Assembly (NCBI GenBank): GCA_007258455.2
Contig: VDFB02139424.1
Coordinates: 1 to 64,000 of the forward strand
Source: Sequoia sempervirens
Taxonomy: Eukaryota > Streptophyta > Pinopsida > Cupressales > Cupressaceae
Reading direction: 5' to 3'
Length of the DNA: 64,000 bases
Shown here: one piece after another, positions 32,870-44,164 of the stretch
How positions within the stretch are numbered: position 1 is the first letter of the stretch
Layout: each line of letters begins with the position of its first letter
Made by a program: the position numbers and the translations under genes
Notes under the pieces: model-generated
What the model saw: only the letters and a program-made list of their open reading frames with translations
Databases searched by the model: none
Told to the model about the DNA's origin: nothing

Positions 32870-34605
32870 ATAATCATATCCATCTCTCTCTATAAACATA
32901 TATATCTCCCTCTCTCTCTATATATACATATATATATATCTCCCTCTCTCTACCTCTATATATAACTTCCTGTATCTTTCTATCCCTCCATAGATCTCCC
33001 TCTCTTTGGCTCCCCCTCTTTATATCTTTATTTCTCTCTCCCTCTCTCTCAATATCCATCTTCATCTTTATCTCTATCTTCCTTTCTACCTCTCCCCTAT
33101 CTCTATCTCCTTACCTCTCTCTGCATACCTCTCTCTTTACCCCCTCCCCTCTCTATCTCTCTCTCCCTATATATATCCCTCTCTATCTATATCTCAATCT
33201 CTCCCTCACACACACACACTCCCTATTTCTCCCTCCCTATATTTATCTCTATATATTTCTCTCTCTCACACACAAACTCCCTATTTTCCCCTCCCTATAT
33301 CTGCCTCTCCCCCTCTATCTCTATCACCTCCTTTATCTCTCACTCTTCCCCCTCTATCTCTATCTTCCAATCTCTCCCTCTCCCTCACTCTTTATATCTC
33401 ATTATCTCTATCTCTCACTTATTCACTCAATCTCTCCTACTCTCTCTATATCCCTCTCTACCTCTCTATTTATCACTTCCTATATCTTTATCTTCCTCTC
33501 TCCAACTCCCCCTCTTTCATTGTCTCCCTCTTTTTGTCTCTATTTATCCCTTTCCCTCTTTGTCTCGCCTTCCATCTCTCCCTCTATATATTTATTGCTT
33601 TGTCTTTGTCTTTGACTCTCTATATCTCACCCCCTCCATCTTTCCCAAGTTGTATCTATCTCTCCATCTCTCCTTTATATCCCTATCTCTCCCTCTTTCT
33701 ATCTCTATCTCTCCCTCTCTCCCCCTTTATCCCTATTAATCCTTTCTATATCTTTATACTTCTCTCTCCTATCTCTATTTTTCTCCTTCCTCTCCCTCCC
33801 TCTCTATATATTTATACATAACCATCTCCCTCTCTCTCTCTTATGCATACACACACTCCTTGTTTCTCCCTTCCTATCTCTACCTCTATCTCTATATCTA
33901 TCTCTCTACCTCTCCATATTTCTTCTTTCATCAATACCTCTATCTTATTATCTCTACATGTTTCTCTACCCCTATATCTTTCCATCTCTACCTCTTATGT
34001 ATCACTCCCTATATCTTTGTCTTTTTATCCCCCCTCATTCTCTCCATGTCTCTCATTGTCTCTCCCTATCTCTCCATCTCTATATGTTTGTGTCTTCCAT
34101 CTCTATCTATCCCTCTATCCTCTCTCTCTATTTATCTCCCTCTACTCTCCATATCCCTCTCCATCTCCATTTCCATTTTCATTTCCATCTCTATCTCTAC
34201 CTCCTTACCCCTTTGTCTCTCTCTTTCTCTTCCCCCTATATCTCTCCCTCTTTCCATCTCTACCTCTCCCTCTCTCTCCCTCTCTCCCTATTTGAAGCAT
34301 AACATGAGCCTATTGGTAATGGAGCTTGATTATCTTCCTGGTTTAGATGTTTTGTTTTAGTTGTGTGTAGATCCTTCTAAGTGGATGCATAATTGATTTG
34401 AATTTGTCACTATTCTATTGAAATTTGAGACCTTTATTGCACAAACATCATTTTCTAAATGGACTACCAATTGACCTCATGTTTACTGCACAAATGCATG
34501 CAAAAAATAGACCAAAATTTTCCCTAATTTACCTTCCACACATCTTTGACATACACATTGCACACCAAAGTGTGATTGCTAGTTTTAAATTGATTTTATA
34601 TTTCA
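32870..34605 (+). repeat. CT-rich tract plus flank, copy A
   Basis: 32870-34290 is almost entirely CTCTCCCTCTATCT-type sequence. The 34290-34605 flank reads ...GGTAATGGAGCTTGATTATC... and is found, inverted, in copies B and C. Long open frames here (Ser/Leu/Pro/Tyr-rich) are by-products of the tract, not genes. Confidence 0.9.
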
Positions 34606-34769
34606 ATGTGTTACAATTGTGAGGACATGATACAACACAAACATCATGATTCTTTGAAGATATAATATTGTCAAACTCATCCAAGAAAACACTTTGTATT
34701 TCTTCATCTAGGAATATTCTTTTAAATGCAGCATTTTACCCAACAAACTCTTCATCTCTACATTGTGAC

Positions 34770-36560
34770 ACCCTCCATGACAAGGAAAGCATATCTATGC
34801 TATAACATTTTGGGGACAATGCAAATACTAGAAGATGCAAAGGTGTGGTCATCTTGTTCTAACGGTCATCAATCAACAATGTTTTTTTGCACTCTTTCCA
34901 AAATATCTTAAGTGAAGTCATGTTCCTTGGCCTCTATTATGGTCCTTATTTTTTCAACCATGAAGTCCATGCCATCATACATTTCATCCAAACATGATCT
35001 ATCTATATTAGCATACCTAATCATATTCATGATGGAACCAATCAAATTCAAAACATATTCCACACAAGCCTACCACTTATCATCTAGGATCATGCTTTGA
35101 ACTTTTGGGCTCTCTATATTTGGTTGCCTCCAAATACTCCAAGAGTGTTGATGACTATGGTGCTCAATGACTCTCACACCTTCACAAGTCATCTCAAGAA
35201 AATTATGTGTGAGGTAAATCAAGTCTCCACAACCTAACACCATATAAAAAATAAAACAATTTAAAATGCTATAAAGTAATAACATAAAAAAATAAAATTA
35301 CCTTCAATAACTTCAAATTGGAGGACCTAAAGATGGGTTGTGACATATGATGATTTGTCACAATTTGAATCTCCTCAGCCTCAACCTCAATGTAGACTTC
35401 TTTGACCTACTCAATCTATATTCAATCTCTTGTATCAACAAATTTAGGGAGTGGACAATAGGCAACGTCCAAAACACATGTCCATGTGTACTCTCCACTA
35501 TTAAACTAGCTACCCTGCAATTTTTGGTGTTGTCTATTATGACTTGGACAACTTTTTGAGGGCCCACCATTTCAATGGATTCCACAAGAATCTTGACAAT
35601 GAAGTTTGCATCTTTCACTTGACCCTCACAATCCTCTGCCTTAAAAAGCATCACTCTTTTAGAGACACTGTGCTACCATTAATCAATTGCATATTTTAGC
35701 AATCCTTCCATCTGTAAAAAAGGATAGAAACACCTATTTCGGGCCATTTATCCTTGGTTGCCCTCATTAATCCCTCTACAAAAGCTTTTTCTTTAGCTAA
35801 TAAGGTGGTGTGCACATTTTTTTTTTGTATCGCTAATTGTTTACAAATATTTTGCACATACAAGCATCAACATTATACCAATACAAGCTCTTGTGAACAC
35901 AACCATGAGATTAATATCAACTCCTTTTGAGCAAACACACTAGAAACCACCTATGGAAGACCAAGAGTCACAACTTAGAAATCCATTTATTTAGAAACTA
36001 CTTCCATACTAGAAGTCCACTATGGAAGACCAGGAGTCACAACTTAGAATTCTATATTAGATGGCCCCTTGGGATTTGAATTTGGGTCTCCACAATGAGA
36101 ACTCGATACTTTAACCAATTAAGCTCAATCCCTTGGACTATGTGCACCTTTTCATACACATGACTAGTTTAATTAACAAGTGCATCAGCAATTGACATCA
36201 CCATTCCTCACCAATATGGTGATATAACAAGGTTGAAGTTGAAAGGAAGCCCATTGTCATAAATGCTACCTCATTTCAAAAGACCTTTTCCAATGGGCCT
36301 CTTTTACATGAAAAAAAGGGGTATCATTTTTTTAGGAAAATGGTGGTGGCATGAAAGGATGTGGGCTAGCCAATATTGTGAAGCCACTAGGAGGCTTGCA
36401 CAATCTTTTCTTAGATAGAGGAGATGATCTTTCCTTTGCTATGTTACTTACAATATCAACATTCTCTTGTTCTTTCATATACCACATAAATGTTTCTTTG
36501 CTAACCCTTTTTGTTCCCCCTAGGAAAACTCTTAGGTACTAGTCCCATGGAGGGAACCTT
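34770..36560 (-). pseudogene. hAT transposase relic (hAT-1), interrupted by a SINE
   Basis: Minus-strand pieces line up with plant hAT transposases of the DUF659 type: LLAKEKAFVEGLMRATKDKW, a GVSILF-x-RWKD (GCSI-DGW) region, AEDCEGQVKDANFIVKIL, VGPQKVVQVIIDNTKNC, HVFWTLPIVHSLNLLIQEIE, then WACVEYVLNLI, DEMYDGMDFMVEKIRTIIEA, and ICIVPKML-HRYAFLVMEGV. Upstream of the SINE (36150-36560) are an acidic, Lys/Pro-rich tail and KPPS-like sequence that may be the N-terminus. Several stops and at least three frame changes make it dead. The dimerisation domain was not found. It lies between inverted CT/GA blocks A and B. Confidence 0.8.
35816..36140 (-). mobile_element. tRNA-derived SINE, target duplication TGTGCAC
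   Basis: Minus strand begins (5' end at 36140) with GATTGAGCTTAATTGGTTAA (A-box-like, plus-strand 36108-36127) and has a B-box-like AATTCAAATCCC (36066-36077), spaced as in tRNA-derived promoters. It ends in A10 (35817-35826 as T-run). TGTGCAC lies on both sides (35809-35815 and 36141-36147). It interrupts the hAT-1 coding frame just before the LLAKEK segment. It contains an internal repeat around CTATGGAAGACCARGAGTCA (two copies). Confidence 0.8.
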
Positions 36561-37234
36561 CCTAAAATATCTCAATGGGTGCTTCTAAAAAATTTAGGAT
36601 TTTTCATAAGAAAGTGATCTTATGGATTTTGTAATAATGGGCAAGCTTAAAACTTTAAGCTCCAAAATTTTAGAAATTTCTGGTGTCGTGATTATTTTTG
36701 AACAAGAAATGTTAAATCTACTATTAAATTTACAACCATATAGCTAAATCTAAAAAACTATTGGCAAAATTTTTAAAAGTTATAGATGAATGACATCTCA
36801 CAATATAATTTAAGGAGTTGGCTAGGCAAATTTTCAGCCCCACCTTAGAGACACCCCCTTAAAATCTAAATCTAAAAAGAAAGGGCTCCTATTTTCTTGC
36901 ACAAAATTTTGATTTACTTTGTAGCATAATTTTCTTCTTCTCATGGAAGCCCTTGCATTCTTGTAATGTCTCCATGGGACCGCTTCCTTATTCCTAACCT
37001 GTCATAGTGCACAAGTGAGCTTTCGCTTGACTACATGAGCTCTTATATTGATTCTTGCATCAACTACAATGCCAACCAAAACCGCAACTTCAAGAACTTG
37101 ATCAATCATGCATGTATGTTGCCAAAGAGGTGAGTTGCCTCAATTTTAAATGACTTATTTGGCATTGGGCCAAGGAAACAAGAGCTCTCTATACGAATAA
37201 CCAAAAAAGAACTCAAAAACAAAAGAAGGCATTA
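36561..37234. other. No gene seen
   Basis: AT-rich single-copy-looking DNA between hAT-1 and block B; no motif recognised. Confidence 0.5.
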
Positions 37235-38356
37235 TAACACGCCTATATGTATAAATGGTTTTAAACTAGCAATCGCACCTTAGTGTGCAATGGGTACACC
37301 GAAGAAGTGTGTAAGGTCATTATGATAAATTTTGGTCAGTTTTTTGCATACATTTATGCATTCCACTTATAGGGATCCAAACATGATTGAAATAAAACCT
37401 TTGACTCAGGAAGATAATTAGGCTCCATTACCAACAGGATCATGCTATGTTTGCAATAAGGAGAGAGGGGGAGAGAGGGAGAGAGAGGGAGAGGTAGGGA
37501 TAGAAAGAGGGAGAGATAGAAGGGGGGAGAGCGAGAAAGAGGGATAAGGAGATAGAGATAAAGAGGAAGATAGAGATAGAGATGGACAAGGACAAGGACA
37601 AGGATATGGAGAGAAGAGGAGGGAGAGATAAAGAGAGAGAGGAGAGGGGGATAGATAGAGATGGAAGAGATAAATATATAGCAAGGGTTAGAGAGGGAGA
37701 TAGATGGATGGATATAGAGAGGGAGACATGTATAGAGATAAAGGGGGCAGGGGGAGGAAAATAGAGGTAGAAATGAAGATAGAGTGAGAGAGGAAGAGGG
37801 AGACAAATAGACAGAGAGATATAGGTAGAGGGAGAGATAAAGAGATATAGAGGAAGAAGGAGAGGAAGAGATAAAGAGATATATATGGTGAGATAGAGTG
37901 ATAGAGAGATAGAGATATAAGAAGATATAGAGAGGGGAGGAGAGGGAGAGAGAGAGACAAAGAGATAAAAAAAATAGAGAGAATTAGAGGTAGGTAAATA
38001 GAGAGGGAGAGAGGGAGAGAGAAATAGGGGGAGATAGAGAAAGGGGGAAAGAAGTAGGAGGAGATAGAGATATATGAGAAGAGAAAGAGAGAGATAGAGA
38101 TATATGGGAAGAGAAAGGGAGGGAGAGGTAGAGATAGAGAGATAGGGAGGGAGCGAGGGAGGTAGAGATGGGGAGAGATAAAGAGAGGGAGGAGATACAG
38201 AGAAAGGGAGAGAGATAGGTAGAGGAGAGATGGAGAAGAGGGAGAGAGAGGGAGAGATATAGATTGAAGAGGAAGAGAGAGAAGAGGGGGAGAGAGGGAG
38301 AGATAACTCAATAGATAGAGGGGAAGAGGGAGTGACATAGATAGTGGGAGATATAG
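37235..38356 (-). repeat. GA-rich tract plus flank, copy B (inverted copy of A)
   Basis: 37456-38356 is GAGAGAGGGAGATA-type. The 37235-37455 flank is the reverse complement of the 34290-34605 flank, with about 95 bp missing relative to A. Confidence 0.9.
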
Positions 38357-38601
38357 AGAGATATACTATTATATATAATAATTAATATAATTATATTATA
38401 TATGATTTAATCTATTATATAAAATATATATAGTATACTAATTACATTTTTTATTATATTTATATATTATTTTTTTGTATTATATAAAATATAATAATTA
38501 TTAATTATTAATTATACTAATTAGTTTTGTTAAAGAATATAATATATAAAATAAGTAGTATAATTATATTATATAAAATATGCATTATATATTATATGTA
38601 G
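38357..38601. other. AT-rich spacer
   Basis: Almost pure A/T (ATTATATA-type), no gene. Confidence 0.8.
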
Positions 38602-39147
38602 GGTAAAGGATGTCATAATATTTAAACCTAAATGTGCTCATTAGTTTCTGTAATTTTCATTTTAATAAACATACTCTAAAACCCTCATCAAAACCTTATT
38701 TTTTGGCTACAAATCGCCAAATTGGAGAAGTGAGAGCAATACTAGCGAGGAAGAGTTTGGAAAAGAGAAAATCAATAGCGGCAGGGAAAGCAGCCAAAAA
38801 CGACAAAAAACAACCGAAAAAATGGCGAAAAATGATGAACAACTGAGATTTGCTTAATCATCTTGCATTGATACAGACGACGCGCACCAATAATTACTTT
38901 GTTGATCGATGAGGCTGAGAGTGTTAAAATGGCTGTTGCAGCTAACTCCCTCAAGTTGACATTCTCTGATTGCATGAAGTCCACAAGGATTGAAATGACT
39001 GCAGACAACATGAAAAACAGTGAAAAGTGGTGACAACGTGAAAAAAAGTGAAAATGGACAGAAAATCAAACGATGGATAGGGTTTCAATCATCTCCCACA
39101 CCTTCTCACCCATTAATTTATAAAGTTAGCTTGCTCTTGTTCAGATT
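38602..39147. repeat. Long direct repeat, copy 1 (about 545 bp)
   Basis: Starts GGGTAAAGGATGTCATAAT and ends GCTCTTGTTCAGATT. Copy 2 at 41137-41676 matches over the whole length with scattered substitutions and small indels. It includes the ARM-repeat fragment described below. Confidence 0.95.
38884..39011 (-). pseudogene. U-box/ARM-repeat (PUB-type) gene fragment
   Basis: Minus-strand reading ISILVDFMQSENVNLRELAA, then TAILTLSASSINKVIIGA, is a single armadillo repeat of the kind found in plant U-box E3 ubiquitin ligases (LV-LL-SEN-NLRE-AA-A-L-LSAS--NK--IG). Only this one repeat is present; the U-box and the other ARM repeats are absent, and the frame is out of context. It is a captured exon fragment inside a repeat. 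In copy 2 the same region is frameshifted. Confidence 0.75.
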
Positions 39148-39229
39148 CGATGACTCTCTCTCTATATATATCTCTCATGCTCTATTTTCCCTCTTTGATT
39201 CACTTCTCTCTCTCTTTATGTCACTTCTC

Positions 39230-39999
39230 TCTCACTTGCATATAGTTGAGCAGTATATGAGGTCAATTTGTAGGCCATTTAGAAAATGATGTTGTGTGTG
39301 CAACAAAGGTGTCAATAGAGAGAGGAGGGAGAGGGAGAGAAATAAAGAGATGAGAGAGGTGAAGTACAAAGATATAAAAAGAGGTAGTGATAGGGTTAGA
39401 GGGAGAGATAGGGAGGGAGCGATGGATAGAGAGAGAGAGAGATCAAGAGAGATGGAGGGAGCGATTGAGTGAATAATAGAGAGGCAATAAGAGACGAGAA
39501 GATGGAGATGTAGTAAGAAAGATATATGAAGTGATATATAGAGAGGGGTAGAGAGGTATATATAGAGTAGGAGAGATGGAGTGATTATGAGAGAGATTGA
39601 AAGAGGTAAACAATAAGAGCGAGGTAGATGGAGATATAGTAAGATAAAGATATAGGAAGTGATATATAGAAAGAGGTAGAGGGATATATAGAGAGCATAA
39701 GAGATAGAGGGAGAGATGAAGTGAATAAGAGATAGAGATAATGAGATGAGATCTAGAGATAGAGGAGACAAGAGTGAGAGACAATGGAGGCGATAGAGAT
39801 GAGTAATTTGGAGAGAGAAGAGATAGAGGGAGGATATAGAAATAGTTATAGGGAGGGAGAAGCAAGAAGTGTGTGTGTGTGTGTCAGAGAGAGAGAGAGG
39901 GAGGGAGAAGCAGGGTGTGTATATGATAGAGACGAGTAATTTGGAGAGAGAAGAGATAGAGGGAGGATATAGAGATAGTTATAGGGAGGGAGAAGCAAG

Positions 40000-40077
<78 letters not shown>

Positions 40078-40230
40078 CAGGGTGTGTATATGAGAGAGAG
40101 AGTGTGTGAAAGAGAGAGAGAGAGGGGGGGAGAGAGAGATGGGGAGATAGGGAGAGATAGAGGGAGAGATAGAGAGGTAGATATGGTGGGAAATATAGAG
40201 AAGAGAGAAACATAGATGTAGTGAGAGTTA
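39230..40230 (-). repeat. GA-rich tract plus flank, copy C (with (TG)n and (AG)n)
   Basis: 39232-39310 is the reverse complement of about 34425-34505. 39305-40225 is GA-rich, containing (TG)n(AG)n runs at 39871-39900 and 40003-40076. A 133-bp local repeat (GAGTAATTTGGAGAGAGA...) begins at 39801 and 39934. Confidence 0.9.
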
Positions 40231-41136
40231 AGGAGATAAGGCTTTTTCCCCTTGACAACTCTAGTCATTTTCATCCGTCAAAATGGATGGACAACATGAT
40301 TGACATCTACCAAAGCATAATGAAAAGAGATCTCACCACACATTAACTTTTCAATATGTGAGATGAGGATTTTACATATCTTTTTTTTCAAAGTTCATAA
40401 AATATAGAACAAGTAATTTTTTTATTACACTACAATCAAACATGATAATTAGTGGGTTGTCTACATGATATTTTTTAATTAAGCATTATATTTTATTTAT
40501 ATTAGATATATTATATGCTTAATATTTATTTTTGTCTCTTATATATAAAAATAATAAATGAACTATATTTATTATTATAGATTATGTTATATATAATATA
40601 TATTATTAGATCTAAATATAATTTAAGATATACTATATGTTATATTTTTTACATATAATACTAATTAAAATATTTAATATATTATATGTTTAATATTTGT
40701 TAAATGTATTATTTAAAAGTATATTAAATTTATTAAAAAATAAATTATATTTATTAAAATAATAATATAATATTAAATATAAATATTTTATATAGTATAT
40801 ATTTTATAAAAAGTGGTAATTAAATATAAACATAATATATAATTCATATGTGAAATATTTTTAAAAATATATTATAAATTATAAAATATTATATAAAAAT
40901 ATATTATATATTAATTAGATTATATTTATAGTTAATAATTTCTAATACATAAAAATAGCTAAAATTTAAATATTTATAATTAAAGAACTTGTGCAACCGT
41001 TTTCATTTAAATACCTCTGCTGGTCCCATTTTCAGGTTGCTTGTAAAGGGAAAGTTCAACAGGTGGAAATCTTACAGGAAAATGGAAATTAGAAAATGGT
41101 AAAACGAAAATAAAAAATGAAAAAAAAAAACTCCAG
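40231..41136. other. AT-rich spacer
   Basis: No gene; 40400-40990 is nearly all A/T, comparable to 38357-38601 but longer. Confidence 0.8.
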
Positions 41137-41676
41137 GCTAAAGGATGTCATAATGTTAAAACCTAAATGTGCTCATTACTAGATCTTGGCCCTAATTTTC
41201 ATTTTAATAATCATACTCTAAAACCCTCATCGAAACCATATTTTCTAGCTGCAGCTCGCCAAATTGGAGAAGTGAGAGAGCAATACCAACGAGGAAGGGT
41301 TTGGAGGAGCGGAAACCAATAGCGGCAGGGAAAGCAGCCAAAAACGGCAAAAAAAAGCCGAAAAAATGGCGAAAAATGATGAACAGTTGAGATTGGCTTA
41401 ATCATCTTGCATTGACATGGATGGCGCGCACCAATAATTACTTTGTTGACCGATGAGGCTAAGTGTTAAAATGGTTGCTGCAGCTGACTCCCTCAAGTTG
41501 GCATTTGGCATTCTCTGATTGCATGAAGTCCACAAAAAAAATAGTGAAAAGCGATGACTTGTGAAAAACAGTGAAGAGCAGTGGATGGAAAATCAAACCG
41601 TGGACAGGGTTTCAGTCATCTCCCACGCCTTCTCACCCATCAATTTATAAAGTTAGCTTGCTCTTGTTCAGATTGG
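41137..41676. repeat. Long direct repeat, copy 2
   Basis: Full-length second copy of 38602-39147. It includes a degenerate ARM-repeat fragment (about 41425-41543, minus strand) where an extra TTGGCATTTGGCATT segment breaks the frame. Confidence 0.95.
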
Positions 41677-42893
41677 ATATGCCTTTGGCGTAAAAAGCAT
41701 TTAGAATATTTTTAGCAAGAAAAAAACTTGAATTTTTTTTTGGAAAAACTTGAAAAAAACATAGATAAACTTACTTTTGATTGATAAATCTTGTAGGTGC
41801 AGCCCTTCCTTTCCCATAACACTCAACCAACCCAATAGACTCCCTTTCTCAGGCCTTCACCTTTGAGAAAACAACCAACAACCTTCAAGAATGAAAAGTG
41901 GCAGCTTGGAGGAAAATTAGTGTTTTGCTCTCTTCTATTGGTAAAATGACTAAATTGAGTGACAATAGGAAAAATAAAAATAAAAGAAAGAAAGAAAGAA
42001 AAGAAGGAGGTTGAAATGTGAGCACTTTAGGGTAGGCAAAACTAATAAAAAAAAATGAAATGTGAGCACTTTAGGGTAGCTTAAAGTGGTTTTTTTTGTT
42101 TGGAAAAAGTTCACTTTTTTTTTTTGAAATCCATGAAAATTTACATGGGGCCTATGTGTTCATCTATGTCTAGCCTAGGCACCTCAGGTACTTGGGGTGC
42201 CTAGGCCAAATCCTAATTAAATCTTGGGCATCTCAACCTACAACCAAGACCTGGACCATTTTCAACGATCTGTCAACCAAAACATGAGTGCTAGGAACTT
42301 AGGTAATACATAATGTACACACTGAAAAGAAAAGATTGTGAGGAGGCTAGAGCATTTGGTGTAGGACAAGAGAATAAATTAAACAAAATTGTCATTAGAA
42401 GATGGGAAAAGTCTGATTTTTCTTTTGTAAGAAACTGTCCACTTGAACAATACATGCAAATATGAAAATTAGGAAAAAGGATCAGTCTAAAGAAGCTTTC
42501 TTGATAAGAATATCAAACACAATGAACATTGTAACCCCAAATAAAAAATAGAAGATCCCAAGGACAACATGGGAGTAGGAGAGATTATGATACCACTGTT
42601 TTAGATCAGTACAACAAACACCATTACTAGAATTGGGTGTGACGAAGGTTTAAGACTAATGGCAAGTTATATGACAATTTACCAATAAGGTAGATTTAGA
42701 TTGATGTTTCTTCCAATAAATCCTAGAGTATTTTCTATTTATTTAAGATGCTTTCAAGGATCAATTCAGATACTTCTAAGATGATAAACATTAACTTAGA
42801 ATTTTGTAAGAGATCCAATGAATTGTATGAACCTAAAGAAACATCCATGATATATAATAGATACGAAAAAAACTTTCACTTTAGTTTACATAC
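41677..42893. other. No gene seen; small tandem repeat
   Basis: GAAATGTGAGCACTTTAGGG occurs twice, 44 bp apart (42013 and 42057). An ORF begins at 42748 on the plus strand but it is antisense to the kinase exon and matches nothing. Confidence 0.5.
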
Positions 42894-43052
42894 CCCCTCT
42901 TCGAGCCCAATATTCAATGAATTAGAACTAGTTGAATTGCTGCCAAAGTCACTTGATTCTGGATACTCTTGTATGGTATATGAGCTCTGTGAATGTCGTG
43001 ATGTGAAATAGCTTGTATCATCTACACTTTCTGGACTTGGTACAAAAGCTGC
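42894..43052 (-). CDS. Exon of an IRE-type AGC protein kinase (MAST-like)
   Basis: Exactly 159 bp (53 codons) between a TTTGCAG acceptor and a GTATGT donor on the minus strand. It reads AAFVPSPESVDDTSYFTSRH, followed by a Ser-rich acidic tail. This is the conserved segment after the kinase domain of plant INCOMPLETE ROOT HAIR ELONGATION (IRE) family kinases, where -KAAFVP--ES--DTSYFTSRY- is a family hallmark (His here for Tyr). These kinases act in root-hair growth and cell-polarity signalling in angiosperms. The frame is open with intact splice sites. I did not find the neighbouring kinase exons in the window, so it is either one exon of a real gene with very long introns, or an isolated fragment. 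Confidence 0.75.
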
Positions 43053-43848
43053 CTGCAAAGTGCAAACCAAGCGGCCATTTGAATAACTACTGCTAATTTC
43101 ATTAAGAATAAAAATTAAATAATATGTAAAATGGTCTATATTCTAAAAATAACTTTTTCAATAGCATTCCAGAATGTTTCAAGATCAATGCATATGGCCT
43201 GATATTCATTTCATATTGCAATACTAAAATAGACGTGGTGTATATTTTATTGAGGATTAAATCAAGTACGTATAAGCAATCTGCTGAATTTGGCATATAT
43301 GTTACTCATAAATCTAAAGAAAAGTTTCATCAAGGTACAATCAACAATCGTTTCGATTAAAAAAAATCATATCAATTCGTATATTCATGCTAAATTTTTG
43401 TCCATACTACAGTCAATTCTTATTTTTAGAGGTTGATGTTGGTTTTTGCCACTAGGGGGTATAATATAGTAGTATTGATTGTGTTCTTTCTGATTCATAG
43501 TTCAACCCATTTAAATACTTGACATAGGGACTAATATGTGTTAATTCTTGTATTACACTCTTACAAGTCATCCAAAAATATCATGTTTATGCTTCATTTC
43601 CCATCTTCAATGGTTTTATAGATTTTGTTAAACTTATATTAAAGTATGTTACTGCCAACAATGTAGTAGAGCTAAAGGAGCTCATAAGATGTATGAGATG
43701 TCACTGTAGCTTGGTTACACAAAAGTTATTTTCAAGGCCAACTCAACATTGATCACTTGTTCACTCCCAAGTTGCCAATTTAGGTTTGGAGTACAAGTTT
43801 GTTGAGGTTTGGTGACATGCTGATTATTTTTTATCCAATTCAATATTA
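43053..43848. other. No gene seen
   Basis: Intron-like AT-rich DNA to the right of the kinase exon, ending at the MITE. Confidence 0.5.
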
Positions 43849-44158
43849 CTCATATAGCAATTAAAAATATAAAAAATAGCTATAATTTGCACAAAATACA
43901 CAAAATTAAATACATAGCTAATAATTGGCAATTTAATGTCAATTGTTAAGATAAATCAAAACAGTTTATATTAAAGCAATTGCACATGGAAAACCATAAA
44001 GATTTTAATGTCAAATGTTAATATAAATCAAAACAGTTTATATTAAAGCAATTGCACATGGAAAACCATAAAGATTCTCATATTATTAGCTATGTATTTA
44101 ATTTTGTGTATTTTGTGCAAATTATAGCTATTTTTTATATTTTTAATTGCTATATGAG
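43849..44158. mobile_element. Stowaway-like MITE with identical 77-bp TIRs
   Basis: CTCATATAGCAATTAAAAAT begins the left arm (43849-43925); the right arm (44082-44158) is its exact reverse complement over 77 bp. TA lies on each side (43847-43848, 44159-44160), the Tc1/mariner duplication. The 156-bp centre holds a 72-bp tandem duplication (43951 and 44023). There is no ORF. The TIR does not start with the usual CTCCCTCC, so the family is assigned only by the TA site and size. Confidence 0.85.
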
Positions 44159-44164
44159 TACTCA

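Noticed and set aside
33006..34302. Long open frames (up to 271 codons) in the CT tract
   Set aside because: They are Ser/Leu/Pro/Tyr/Ile strings produced by CTCTCC/TATCTC repeats; all frames stay open and no protein family fits.
36060..36140. A tRNA gene
   Set aside because: A- and B-box-like sequences are present, but no cloverleaf can be drawn and the A-tail plus target duplication show a SINE.
37354..40274. Long open frames in the GA tracts (both strands)
   Set aside because: Same reason: low-complexity translation of simple repeats.
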